This document shows, one piece after another, positions 9,233-18,233 of a stretch of DNA of 64,000 bases (position 1 is its first letter; each line of letters begins with the position of its first letter). The translations under genes were made by a program, and so were the position numbers. Location: positions 1,108,370-1,172,369 of the forward strand of contig NZ_CP043875.1 in NCBI RefSeq assembly GCF_032878975.1, given 5' to 3'. This DNA comes from Methanoplanus sp. FWC-SCC4. GTDB taxonomy: Archaea > Halobacteriota > Methanomicrobia > Methanomicrobiales > Methanomicrobiaceae. The notes under the pieces are model-generated. The model made no database searches and had not been told where the DNA came from. It saw only the letters and a list, made by a program, of their open reading frames with translations.

Positions 9233-9790
9233 TCAGATTAAAGAGATAATAAAATTTTTTAAAACCCACTCATTTCGGACTTCGGGATGGAAAACAACAC
9301 CATAAACAGATTTTTCTTTATGTTTTATCGCCTGAATACCATCATCCGACCTTGCAATTTCAATAAAACAATCCGGAACAGTTACTGAATAATTATGGAG
9401 TTCATATGCCTCAAATTCCTCTTTTTTAGAAATAACCGGATCATCTGCAACACAGGATACTTTTGTCATTCCTATTTTTTTGTCTTTGACAACTTTACCT
9501 CCAAAAACTCCGGATATTACCTGTATCCCCGCACAAACACCCATTACAGGAATATTTATTGTTTTTATCCAGTCGAACAATTTGATATCATTTAAAAATT
9601 CATTGTCTTTAAGAGCCGTCCCACACAAAATAGCCCCATCTGCTTTATTTATATCCTCACATGAGATCTCTTTATAATGCATAATTTTAAAAATTACACC
9701 GCATGAATCCACAATCTCAGCAACGGGGTTCACAAATTCCGTTTTTGACAAAGAATCCGGTTTTCGGCACAAATCTATTATCAGAATCAT
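9233..9790 (-). CDS. Class I glutamine amidotransferase
   Basis: A 185-residue single-domain GATase, similar to the glutaminase subunit of archaeal GMP synthase (GuaAA). The full triad is visible: Cys86 in GVCAGIQ, His168 and Glu170 in FHPEV. Such proteins hydrolyse glutamine and pass ammonia to a synthetase partner. No GMP synthetase gene is near. Instead its start overlaps by 4 bp the end of dph6, whose product is an ATP-pyrophosphatase that uses ammonia. A dedicated ammonia supply for Dph6 is therefore possible, but this is inference; a remote role in GMP synthesis is the alternative. Confidence 0.8.
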   Translation of the reverse strand: MILIIDLCRKPDSLSKTEFVNPVAEIVDSCGVIFKIMHYKEISCEDINKADGAILCGTALKDNEFLNDIKLFDWIKTINIPVMGVCAGIQVISGVFGGKVVKDKKIGMTKVSCVADDPVISKKEEFEAYELHNYSVTVPDCFIEIARSDDGIQAIKHKEKSVYGVVFHPEVRNEWVLKNFIISLI

Positions 9791-10467
9791 TTTTCCTCCA
9801 GATGTGCCCCAATAATATTAAAAGTCCCGTTATAATTTCTGCATGACGCCAGATATTCATCAATTACAATTTTTTTACTAAAAAAAGGTGCATCGTAAAC
9901 AAATGTTTCAAATTCACCGCCTTCTCCGGTCAGTGTAATCCTGCATTTTTCAGAAATCCTTTCAAGCTCAGAAAGGGTTTTTTCATCAATCGTCCTTCCA
10001 AGCCAGGTTTCATCAAAAGGATAAGAAAATACGCCGGTTATCATAACCTTAAATCCGGAAGAAATTATCTCTTCCATATACTTTTTCTGATTGACATACC
10101 AGAGCGGATTAAAACACCACAAATCAAGTTCACTGCATATCCGCTGTACACGGGATGCCTGGTAAACAGACATTATCGCGCCTGTAACAATACCTTCAAT
10201 TCCGTATTTTTCTTTGGCAACCAGAATTGCGGTTTTAAGATCATCAAGTTCCTTTTCTTTCTCACCATTTGTTTCAACTTCAACAAGAGGAATGTTTGCC
10301 GCCTCTGCCTGAAGGGCAGAAAGGTTCACATTAGGGGTGTGAAACATATAACTTTCCTTATTTTTTGAAAGAATAGTAATCAGACAGGAAACTTCCTCTT
10401 TTGCCATCGCCATCCGGCATGCAAAAACCGAATCCTTCCCTCCGGAAAAAAGTACACCCAGCTTCAT
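9787..10467 (-). CDS. dph6: Diphthine-ammonia ligase
   Basis: 226 residues with the PP-loop SGGKDS at residues 8-13, typical of ATP pyrophosphatases, and the downstream family motifs EVETNGEKEKE, VTGAIMSVYQASRVQ and GEGGEFETFVYDAPFF. This is the Dph6/ATPBD4 family, which amidates diphthine on the elongation factor 2 histidine in the last step of diphthamide synthesis. It acts in the cytoplasm. Stop and start overlap with the amidotransferase gene, suggesting one operon. Confidence 0.9.
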   Translation of the reverse strand: MKLGVLFSGGKDSVFACRMAMAKEEVSCLITILSKNKESYMFHTPNVNLSALQAEAANIPLVEVETNGEKEKELDDLKTAILVAKEKYGIEGIVTGAIMSVYQASRVQRICSELDLWCFNPLWYVNQKKYMEEIISSGFKVMITGVFSYPFDETWLGRTIDEKTLSELERISEKCRITLTGEGGEFETFVYDAPFFSKKIVIDEYLASCRNYNGTFNIIGAHLEEK

Positions 10468-10472
10468 AAAAA

Positions 10473-11231
10473 TCAGTTATTATTGTAAATCTTATTCTCT
10501 TCAGGCATAATCAACAGAAATTCATCCGAATAGTCAAGAGAAATAAAACCTGTCTCAAAAGTAAAGTCAATTATATGACCTCCGAATTCTCTTTTTTCAT
10601 CAATAAAATGAAGATGAAAACCCTGAGCATTTAAACCCGACATATAATCAGGATGCCAAAAGCCGGTTGCCGTACCTGTAATTTCCTTTGCTTCAAAAAT
10701 ATTTTCACTCATGCTTAATGCCTCACTTAAAGGCACATAAGGCATCTCCTGACGGGCAACACTTCTGGCCTTAACTTCCGAATATTTCCCATCTATTCTT
10801 ATTGTGCAAATCCTGTTATTCAATGTGAGATTTTCCTGCATAAGATTTTTTATCTCTGAAAAATTCATTGAATCTCTTATCTCAAAAACAGAATCAGGAT
10901 TAAAACGGGTAACCTCTGCAAAAGGAGATGTCTCTTTTGAATCAACCAGGGTAACACTCCCATCACTTTTTATCTGAAAATATTCCCCGCCTGCTGCAAC
11001 CATCTCCCCGTCAAGATGATCAAATGTTCCAAGACCTGTATCGCCCATATTCATAATAGCGCCGTATGAAACAGTACCGTTGTAATTTCCTTCAATCAGA
11101 TTTTCAAGAGTTGAAACCTGACAGATTCTGTCCTCATCCGGTACTCCCGACGGATTAAATGTAATTACAGCAGATACAAAAAAAATCACTGCCACCGCTG
11201 CACCAAAGCCAAGGAGGTACTGTTTTTGCAT
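10473..11231 (-). CDS. budA: Alpha-acetolactate decarboxylase, membrane anchored
   Basis: 252 residues. Residues about 7-25 form an N-terminal signal/anchor helix (LLGFGAAVAVIFFVSAVI). The rest matches acetolactate decarboxylase, which turns 2-acetolactate into acetoin and CO2. Motifs include GTFDHLDGEMV and the zinc-ligand set His206, His208 and His219 (GFHLHF, then GGH). The predicted active domain lies outside the membrane, which is odd for an enzyme whose substrate is an intracellular branched-chain amino acid intermediate. It lies 5 bp downstream of dph6 in the minus-strand sense of the region, and may be co-transcribed with it. Confidence 0.88.
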   Translation of the reverse strand: MQKQYLLGFGAAVAVIFFVSAVITFNPSGVPDEDRICQVSTLENLIEGNYNGTVSYGAIMNMGDTGLGTFDHLDGEMVAAGGEYFQIKSDGSVTLVDSKETSPFAEVTRFNPDSVFEIRDSMNFSEIKNLMQENLTLNNRICTIRIDGKYSEVKARSVARQEMPYVPLSEALSMSENIFEAKEITGTATGFWHPDYMSGLNAQGFHLHFIDEKREFGGHIIDFTFETGFISLDYSDEFLLIMPEENKIYNNN

Positions 11232-11326
11232 AATCCTATATATCAGACTCCTGAATTTATCAGTTTATTTGAAAAAAGACAACAACAGATACTAAAATTC
11301 TGCAAAAATTTGTGGATTATCAGGGA

Positions 11327-13009
11327 TTATTTATCAATCATAGCCATCTTTCTGCTGTTCAGACGCTTTTGATTTTTTTCAGAATGAACAGGTTCACCGC
11401 TTTTTGGATCATATCCAAGATAATACATTGCAGTTGAACGTGTCATCGGTGTGGGTGTAAATACCTGAAACTGCTTCCCCCTAAGATTATTTTTATCCAG
11501 GAAATTCTTTGTTTTTTCTGCCTCTATGTCATCCTCACCAGGATGGCCTGTAATTATGTAGGGAATTACAAATTTTCTTATACCCTCTTCTTTTTTTATT
11601 TTATTAAACGTCTTCAGGAATTTTTCAAAAACCTCTTTTGAGGGTTTATTCATGTAACCCAGTACTTTATCCGAGCCGGACTCAGGTGCAACCTTCATCT
11701 GACCAGATATATTGTTTTTGAGAATTTCACACAGAAACGTTTCATCAAGAATAGCCGGATCAAAACGAATGCCGGAATTTATAAAGACATGTTTTACACG
11801 CCCGATATTCCCTGCATCAATTAATAATGAGAGATATTCGTCCGTTCCGGAAATCAGATTTTTACACCCGTAACCATCTTTCAGGCAGTTATGTTCAGTG
11901 CAACCCCCCACACTACATGAAGATGCATACATGTTTGCAGAAGGTCCCCCGATATCTGAAATTGTTCCCTTAAAATCAGGTTGTGAGGCAATTTTCCTGA
12001 TTTCTTTAATTACAGACTCACGGCTTCTTGAAATAACGGATTTTCCCTGATGAGAAGCTATGGCACAAAATGAACAGTCTCCATAACATCCTCTATGCGA
12101 ATTAACTGAAGTTTTTATCATTTCAAATGCCGGAACATTTTCAAATCGCGGATGAGGACATCTTTCAAAATCTGTATCATATATGAAATCCAGTTCCTTT
12201 TGTGTAATATTCATACGTGGATTCTGAAAATAATATCTTGAATCCTGCATCTGTGCGAGATATTTATTGTCCCCGTTTTTCTCAAACAAATTTTGGGCTT
12301 TTGCAAACTCGGATTTTTGAGATTTTACTTCTTCAAATGAGGGAAGTGTGACAACATCACTAAAACCATCAATATTTTTTATAATTATCCCGGTACTTTC
12401 CACATCAAGTTCATCTATGGTAATTCCTGATTCCAGTTTTTCTATAGTTCTCAGTAAAGGATATTCACCCATCCCGTAAATGAGAATATCAGCTTTTGAA
12501 TCAAATAATACACTTCGCCTTATTTTATTGGTCCAGTAATCATAATGGGCGATACGCCTCAAGGATGCCTCAATACCTCCGATAATTATTGGGACATTTT
12601 TTGAGACAGAGCGTATCTGACTGCAATATACATTTATGCATCTGTCAGGGCGAATCCGGTATTTTTTCAAATCCCCTTTTTGTGAAAAAAACGGATTTTT
12701 ATTCTCACAAAATAAGTCTTCTTTTCGGGGAATATTGGTGGCAGTATAGTTTAAAACCATAGAATCCATCTGACCGCCTGAAACCGCAAATGCTATTCTT
12801 GGAATTCCAAGCTCAAGGAAATTTTTTGGTTCCTTCCATTTGGGCTGGGACAGAATTCCCACTTTATATCCGTTTTTTTCTAAAAACCTGCCCAGTATAG
12901 CCATTGCAAAAGACGGATGGTCAACATAGGCATCAGGCGTTACGATTATTACATCGCATGCATCCCACCCCATTTTGTCCATCTCTTTTTTAGAAGTAGG
13001 AAGAAACAT
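11327..13009 (-). CDS. ygiQ: YgiQ-type radical SAM protein
   Basis: 560 residues. The radical SAM cluster motif is Cys308-x3-Cys312-x2-Cys315 in RGCYGDCSFC. The N-terminal half contains the B12-binding-like/UPF0313 segment (GYKVGILSQPKWKEPKNF) and SLRRIAHYDYW, both typical of YgiQ. A second Cys cluster (SSCSVGGCTEHNCLKDGYGC) follows. The conserved tail FTPTPMTRSTAMYYLGYDP is present. The reaction of this family is not established. The gene stands alone on the minus strand. Confidence 0.9.
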   Translation of the reverse strand: MFLPTSKKEMDKMGWDACDVIIVTPDAYVDHPSFAMAILGRFLEKNGYKVGILSQPKWKEPKNFLELGIPRIAFAVSGGQMDSMVLNYTATNIPRKEDLFCENKNPFFSQKGDLKKYRIRPDRCINVYCSQIRSVSKNVPIIIGGIEASLRRIAHYDYWTNKIRRSVLFDSKADILIYGMGEYPLLRTIEKLESGITIDELDVESTGIIIKNIDGFSDVVTLPSFEEVKSQKSEFAKAQNLFEKNGDNKYLAQMQDSRYYFQNPRMNITQKELDFIYDTDFERCPHPRFENVPAFEMIKTSVNSHRGCYGDCSFCAIASHQGKSVISRSRESVIKEIRKIASQPDFKGTISDIGGPSANMYASSCSVGGCTEHNCLKDGYGCKNLISGTDEYLSLLIDAGNIGRVKHVFINSGIRFDPAILDETFLCEILKNNISGQMKVAPESGSDKVLGYMNKPSKEVFEKFLKTFNKIKKEEGIRKFVIPYIITGHPGEDDIEAEKTKNFLDKNNLRGKQFQVFTPTPMTRSTAMYYLGYDPKSGEPVHSEKNQKRLNSRKMAMIDK

Positions 13010-13093
13010 CAGAATTCAACAACCAGGAAATTATTCCTGTATATTATTAATTTTTAATTAGGTAAAATACCTGACAAAAAGGTATAGTTATGA

Positions 13094-13117
13094 AGTGGTG
13101 GTTTAAAAACCTCCACT
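13094..13117 (-). terminator. Hairpin downstream of glutamate synthase gene
   Basis: AGTGGTGGTT-TAAA-AACCTCCACT forms a 10-bp stem with one mismatch and a 4-nt loop, 22 bp past the stop of the minus-strand gene. A CTTTTTG run follows on that strand, so termination is plausible. Confidence 0.5.
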
Positions 13118-13138
13118 ACAATTATCTGGTGAAATGGA

Positions 13139-14731
13139 TTATTCGAGAAGGATGTCAAGTGCTTCTTCTTTGTAGGATTCCATGATGTAAGGAATACCGG
13201 AGACTTCTGCCGACTCAGGCGTAAGTGCCATGAGATCGTTTCTTGATATTGAAGAGAGACTGAAGTTTCTGCTTCCGGCCATGATCTGCTGCATTCCTGT
13301 TCTGAAACGCTGTGTGTAGGTGTAAATGCCTATTGCACCAAGAGGAATATCTTTGATTCTCTCTCCGTATTTTTCCCTGAGCTCTTCATATGTTACAAAG
13401 ATCTCTTCAACAGTTGTTCCGTATCTTGAAACTGTCTTTGGAAGTTCACCTGCAGCAAGCCACTTCTGAATGTTCTTTCCAAGCATTCCCGGGATCATGA
13501 GACCACGACCCATGCATACAGCCTTAAAGTATGGAGCACCCATGCAAAGTGCCTTGAATGCATTTGCCTCATCCGCAAATCCGCCTGCAATTGCGAGGTC
13601 CGGAACACGCATTCCTTTCTTCTCAAGCTTTGTTGCAAAGTCATAAGCCATTGACTGAAGATAAAATGTAGGAATACCCCATTCGTTCATCATCGGCCAT
13701 GGACTCATACCTGTTCCTCCGGGTGCACCATCTATTGTAAGAAGGTCAATCTTTGCCTCAGAAGAGTAACGGATTGCCATTGCAAGCTCTTTCATTGAAT
13801 ATGCACCGGTCTTTAATGTGATACGCTTGTAGCCGATATCACGAAGGCGATCTACTTCCTCTAAGAATCCTTCCTTTGTAACAAAACCGAGACGTGAGTG
13901 GCGCTCAAATTCTTTTATTGCCCCTGCCTTAAATGCTTCCTGAACATCATGTCGGGTCGGGTCCGGGAATACAATATATCCACGGTTTTTTAGTTCAATT
14001 GCACGTTCAAGTGAGTTTACTTTAATCTCTCCGCCAATGCACTTTGCTCCCTGTCCCCATTTAAGTTCAAGGGTTTCGAGTTCATGCTTTGAAGATACAT
14101 ATTCAGCTGTGCCAAGGCGTGTGTCCTCGACATTCATCTGGACAAGAATCTCACCATATCCCTCATGGAATTTTCTATATATCTCGATCCTTCTGTCCAT
14201 CTCTGGTGATTCAACGACTTTGCCGTTTTTGTCAAGCTGAAGCTTTGGATCAACCCCACAGACATTTTCTCCACATACAAGTGTAATACCTGAAATTGCC
14301 GCACCGATTGCAAAGTGTTCCCAGTTAGCACGTGCAATTTCTGTTGAGCCAAGTGCACCTGTAAAGATTGGAACCTTCATTGGAACTTTTTTGTCCCATC
14401 CATATTCTGTTTCAGTGTCAACATCCTCAAAAACAGCAGTGTCAGGAGTACCTGTTACGCCTTTTAAAAGTCCTCTTGCACCGACTGCATATCCGTGAAT
14501 ATTGATATGTGAATAATCAATTGGATAGTCTTTGTCTGCACCTGCGGTTACTTCTCCAAAAGGACCGGGATATAATACTTCACGGCCTCTGAATGAAGAA
14601 AGCCAGATATCACAGTTCCCCTTACATCCGTCTAAACAGCGTGAACAAAGTCCGGACATAGGGACTACATTCCTTGAACGGTTTGATGTATGAACCGCCT
14701 CATTTGCATTTGGTCTCTTAAGATTTGCCAT
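13139..14731 (-). CDS. Archaeal glutamate synthase, FMN-binding subunit
   Basis: 530 residues matching the alpha-2/FMN domain of glutamate synthase as found free-standing in archaea. The N-terminus has four cysteines (CSRCLDGCKGNC) that probably bind an Fe-S cluster. Glutamate-synthase-type elements include GGTGMSPWPMMNEWGIP, GGFADEANAFKALCMGAPYF and LKTGAYSMKELAMAI. It makes glutamate from 2-oxoglutarate and ammonia released by the separate glutaminase subunit, whose gene starts at position 190. The ATG is preceded by GGAGGAG. A complete enzyme also needs the GXGXG-domain protein, which is not in the window. Confidence 0.9.
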   Translation of the reverse strand: MANLKRPNANEAVHTSNRSRNVVPMSGLCSRCLDGCKGNCDIWLSSFRGREVLYPGPFGEVTAGADKDYPIDYSHINIHGYAVGARGLLKGVTGTPDTAVFEDVDTETEYGWDKKVPMKVPIFTGALGSTEIARANWEHFAIGAAISGITLVCGENVCGVDPKLQLDKNGKVVESPEMDRRIEIYRKFHEGYGEILVQMNVEDTRLGTAEYVSSKHELETLELKWGQGAKCIGGEIKVNSLERAIELKNRGYIVFPDPTRHDVQEAFKAGAIKEFERHSRLGFVTKEGFLEEVDRLRDIGYKRITLKTGAYSMKELAMAIRYSSEAKIDLLTIDGAPGGTGMSPWPMMNEWGIPTFYLQSMAYDFATKLEKKGMRVPDLAIAGGFADEANAFKALCMGAPYFKAVCMGRGLMIPGMLGKNIQKWLAAGELPKTVSRYGTTVEEIFVTYEELREKYGERIKDIPLGAIGIYTYTQRFRTGMQQIMAGSRNFSLSSISRNDLMALTPESAEVSGIPYIMESYKEEALDILLE

Positions 14732-15165
14732 ATTATTCTCCTCCGTGGAATCCGATTCTCAGAAAAATCGTATCATCACCCTGTAACTCGACATGAAACC
14801 ATCACCCGACATTTCATGACAGTACATTTTTTTCTGAATCCAGTCTTCATAGGGTAGATCATGGATAAATAATTATTCCATCAATGAAATTGAACTGCAT
14901 TTATGCAAATGCCTACACATATCTTCCTTCTAACAGTTTATAAACATTTCTAGGTACTATATAGTAACTATCTTCACCACAATAGTAATTCAGGATATAA
15001 TATTCACATAAATTCTTTAAAAATCCATATTTACTGAATCATTCAGGCAGGGTTTTGAATAAATTCGGACATACAATATTCATGTAAAATTTGCAAAAAT
15101 ATAAGGGGCATCATTTCTCCTCAATAACCCTTATTTTTAGAGTATTAATATCCACACAAAAATAC
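14732..15165. other. 434-bp intergenic region upstream of glutamate synthase gene
   Basis: No gene is seen. On the minus strand a TATA-like TTTATAAAC lies near 14938-14946, which would give a leader of nearly 190 nt. Inside this leader is CATGAAA-N13-TTTCATG (14792-14818), a small inverted repeat. A GGAATCCGATTCTC at 14745-14758 only partly resembles the NrpR site and is not claimed as one. Confidence 0.4.
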
Positions 15166-15816
15166 TCAGACAAATTTTATTCCAACATCCTTAAGCTTAT
15201 TATAGCGTGCAATATTCAGAACAAGAGGCGTTACACTCTCAACAATCGATGAAACAGCGAGCGGTCCCGCATCAAACGCTTTTAATTTTGAGACCTCATT
15301 AACAAGATCCATTACAATCTTTTTGGCCTCAGCGTCATCACTGCATACTGCAACGGAATAATCAAGTTCTGTATCAATTTCTTTCCACCGGTTGGCAGCT
15401 ATGTTATTAAAAGCCGAAACAACACGTGCACTTTCAGGAAGAAGTTTTTTTACTGCTAGTGCCGCCGATCCCTCCGGAGGCGGATCATGATAAAAGTGAT
15501 CAGACCTTCCGATAGGATTTATTGGAGTTATTACAATTTTATCTTCAAATCCTGTCAAGGTGGACAGCGTCGATTCAAGATGTTTGTAGTTTATCGACAA
15601 TACAATGATATCACCTGCATCAACTGCTTCCTGATTTGTAGCCCCGCAGCACAATGACTTGATGGAAACCTTACCCAGTTCCTCAATTGTACATTTACTT
15701 ATATCACATGCTTTGTCCTTATCTCTTGAACCAAGATATACCTCATGGACATGTGAAAGCCTGTGAGAAAGCCCCTGACCAATTTCCCCGGTCCCACCTA
15801 CAATCCCGATTTTCAT
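15166..15816 (-). CDS. npdG: F420H2:NADP oxidoreductase, paralogue 1
   Basis: 216 residues, the usual length of Fno/NpdG. The NADP-binding loop is GIVGGTGEIGQGL, followed by YLGSRDKDKA, where the Ser-Arg pair contacts the NADP phosphate. NPIGRSDHFYHDPPPEGSAA lies in the F420 side, and SAFNNIAANRW is conserved. The enzyme passes hydride between F420H2 and NADP+. It stands downstream of an alcohol dehydrogenase and close to a second npdG copy, so it probably links NADPH from alcohol oxidation to F420, or makes NADPH for biosynthesis. A TATA-like TTTATATAC lies about 30 bp upstream of the start. Confidence 0.93.
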   Translation of the reverse strand: MKIGIVGGTGEIGQGLSHRLSHVHEVYLGSRDKDKACDISKCTIEELGKVSIKSLCCGATNQEAVDAGDIIVLSINYKHLESTLSTLTGFEDKIVITPINPIGRSDHFYHDPPPEGSAALAVKKLLPESARVVSAFNNIAANRWKEIDTELDYSVAVCSDDAEAKKIVMDLVNEVSKLKAFDAGPLAVSSIVESVTPLVLNIARYNKLKDVGIKFV

Positions 15817-15979
15817 GAAGGTTCAATAAAGGCAATGTTGTATATAAATCTATGTTCAACAATGACAATTTATCACTTTTTGAATAAGATCCAACTTATA
15901 TATCCCTGATATTTAAAAAATACCCGCTTTTTGGAATATATTCTATCCAAAAAAATTTGAAAAATAAATGTAGCCTTAA

Positions 15980-17128
15980 CTACATCGCATTTTTATAAAT
16001 GGCAATTATCTCATCAACTTTGGCCTGCTTAGGGTTTGTCAAACCACAAACATCTTTTAAGGCATTCTCAGCAAGAACAGGGAAATCCTCTTCTTTTGCA
16101 CCAATTTCCTTCAGACCAGAAGGAATACCAATCTTAGCTGAAAGTTTTTTGATTTCTTCAATTGCAGCATCTGCCCCGGCTTTTGTATCCATTCCCGAGA
16201 CATCAACACCCATTGCTTTTGCTATCGGAACAAATTTTTCCGGAACAATCTCTTTATTGAAAGACTCTACGTGAGGCAGCAGGATTGCGTTGCAGACACC
16301 ATGTGGAAGATTGTAAAATCCACCAAGCTGGTGTGCCATTGCATGTACATAACCAAGACTTGCATTGTTAAATGCCACTCCGGCAAGATACTCGGCATAA
16401 GCCATCATCTCACGTGCCTCAATATCTTTTCCATTCTCAACTGCCTTTGGCAGATATTGTGTAATAAGCTCAATTGCCTTTATGGCTGCAGAATCGGTCA
16501 TCGGAGTTGAAATTGTTGAAACATAAGCCTCAACTGCATGTGTTAATGCATCCATACCGGTTGCGGCAGTAAGAGCCGGAGGCATGCTGATCATAAGTTC
16601 CGGATCATTTATCGCAACATCAGCAGTAAGTCTCCAGTCAACAAGTGCCATCTTAATATGACGGGAAGTGTCTGTAATTACAGCAAAACTTGTCATTTCA
16701 CTTGCAGTACCTGCTGTTGTGTTGACAGTGATTAACGGAGGCAGTGGTTTTAGATCATGGCCTGCACCCTCATAATCCTGAATCTTCCCCCCGTTTGTCG
16801 CAAGAATACCAATACCTTTTGCACAGTCCATCGGACTTCCACCACCAACCGCAATAATCATATCACAATTCTGGCTTTTGTACATATCAGCGCCTTTATG
16901 GACATTGATATCAGTCGGATTAGGTTCAGCTCCTGCATAAATTACAAAATTAACACCGCTTGATTTTAAGAGTTCTCCGATATCTTTTGCAAGTTCTTCT
17001 CCGTGTTTTGACACCCCGCTTACGATCAAAGCTTTTGTGCCACCAATCTGTTTAGCCTGTGTTCCAATATCTTTTACACAGCCTGCGCCCATTAAGGCGA
17101 CTTTCGGGTTATAAAAAGTGTATGTCAT
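15980..17128 (-). CDS. Iron-containing alcohol dehydrogenase
   Basis: 382 residues counted from the ATG at 17128, which has a GGGGGG ribosome-binding site; a GTG 18 bases upstream is also in frame but less likely. The group III iron-ADH signature is clear: GGGSPMDCAKGIG for NAD(P) binding, NDPELMISMPPALTAATGMD, DALTHAVEAY and AHQLGGFYNLPHGVCNA, giving the Asp and three His metal ligands. Possible substrates are ethanol, 2-propanol or other short alcohols. Some Methanomicrobiales grow on alcohols using NADP-dependent dehydrogenases with F420:NADP oxidoreductase; the two npdG genes on either side fit that scheme. Cofactor choice is inferred, not read. Confidence 0.9.
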   Translation of the reverse strand: MTYTFYNPKVALMGAGCVKDIGTQAKQIGGTKALIVSGVSKHGEELAKDIGELLKSSGVNFVIYAGAEPNPTDINVHKGADMYKSQNCDMIIAVGGGSPMDCAKGIGILATNGGKIQDYEGAGHDLKPLPPLITVNTTAGTASEMTSFAVITDTSRHIKMALVDWRLTADVAINDPELMISMPPALTAATGMDALTHAVEAYVSTISTPMTDSAAIKAIELITQYLPKAVENGKDIEAREMMAYAEYLAGVAFNNASLGYVHAMAHQLGGFYNLPHGVCNAILLPHVESFNKEIVPEKFVPIAKAMGVDVSGMDTKAGADAAIEEIKKLSAKIGIPSGLKEIGAKEEDFPVLAENALKDVCGLTNPKQAKVDEIIAIYKNAM

Positions 17129-17144
17129 TCTTTCCCCCCAAGAC

Positions 17145-17159
17145 ACACCTGTCAGGTGT
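17145..17159 (-). promoter_or_regulatory. Palindromic operator at the alcohol dehydrogenase promoter
   Basis: ACACCTG-T-CAGGTGT is a perfect 7-1-7 inverted repeat. On the minus strand a TATATATC box lies at about 17185-17192, so transcription should begin near 17160, and the palindrome covers the first transcribed bases. This position suits a repressor. Regulator unknown. Confidence 0.6.
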
Positions 17160-17418
17160 TCAGGTATCTAATACTAAAAAGTAAGATATATAGTTTACCC
17201 TCCAAAAAAAGGCAGCGAATATTTCGGGTATTTCTTAATATATATAATATGGATTATTCAAAAATTATTTATTGCCAATTTCTTATCAAAACTGCAAAGT
17301 ACATACAGTATATCTATAAAAATCATCATAAATTAAAATTTATCCATACCCGCGAGTGCTTTAAAATACAATAATTTTGAACAATAACACATATAACAAA
17401 AAATCAGGAATGGGGGTA

Positions 17419-18069
17419 TCAAAAGAATCTGACGCCAACATCCTTCATTTCGTTATATTTTGCAATATTTAAAATAAGGGGAGTAATACTCTCAACTATT
17501 GAGGACATCTGAAGAGGGCCTGCATCGACAGCATTTAAATTTGAAACTTCATTTACAAGCCCCATAACAATATTTTTGGCTTCTGCATCATCACTGCATA
17601 CAGCAACAGAATAATCAAGTTCGGTGTCAAGCTGTTTCCACCTGTTTGCTGCAATATTATTGAAAGCAGAAACTATCCGTGTACTCTCAGGCAGTAGTTC
17701 CTTTAGGGAAAGTGCCGCCGAACCTTCCTTTGGAGGATCATAATAAAAACAATCCGACTTTGAAATAGGATTTATCGGAGTGATAACAATCTTGTTTTCA
17801 AAACCGGTTAGAGAATCCAGGGTTGATTTCAGATGCCTGTAATTTATTGAAAGAACAATAACATCCCCAAAATCAACTGCTTCCTGATTTGTTGCACCTT
17901 TGCATTTTGCCTCTATTCCATTCTCATAAAGAGTTTTTACCGTACATTCACTCACAATACAGGCTTTCTCCTTATCCCTTGAGCCAATAAATATCTCATG
18001 ATTATGCGAAAGGCGATGGGCAAGACCCTGCCCGATATCCCCGGTGCCACCAACAATTCCGATTTTCAT
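17419..18069 (-). CDS. npdG: F420H2:NADP oxidoreductase, paralogue 2
   Basis: 216 residues, a close paralogue of the protein at 15166-15816. The NADP loop is GIVGGTGDIGQGLAHRLSHN and the SAFNNIAANRWKQLDTELDY segment is almost the same as in the other copy. Changes cluster in the first third (IFIGSRDKEKACIVSECT) and in the F420-side segment NPISKSDCFYYDPPKEGSAA, which could change partner or direction preference. It has its own upstream region with a TATTTATAATG element. The two copies flank the alcohol dehydrogenase and all read the same way, but 350-bp-class gaps suggest separate promoters. Confidence 0.93.
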   Translation of the reverse strand: MKIGIVGGTGDIGQGLAHRLSHNHEIFIGSRDKEKACIVSECTVKTLYENGIEAKCKGATNQEAVDFGDVIVLSINYRHLKSTLDSLTGFENKIVITPINPISKSDCFYYDPPKEGSAALSLKELLPESTRIVSAFNNIAANRWKQLDTELDYSVAVCSDDAEAKNIVMGLVNEVSNLNAVDAGPLQMSSIVESITPLILNIAKYNEMKDVGVRFF

Positions 18070-18233
18070 ACTGGATACATTCCCATTATAAATAATTAAT
18101 AAAATTGTACCTTTAATAACAGTTAATTATTTCATTTTAAGACGCATGACAAGAAATGTCAAAAAAATATAATCGGAAAAATATTTAGGTTCCTTTCATC
18201 GAAACCAATGATGAAAAAAGAAATAATAAAAAT

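Noticed and set aside
14745-14758. NrpR operator in front of glutamate synthase
   Set aside because: GGAA-TCCGAT-TCTC has only one intact half-site, and it lies far downstream of the likely TATA box.
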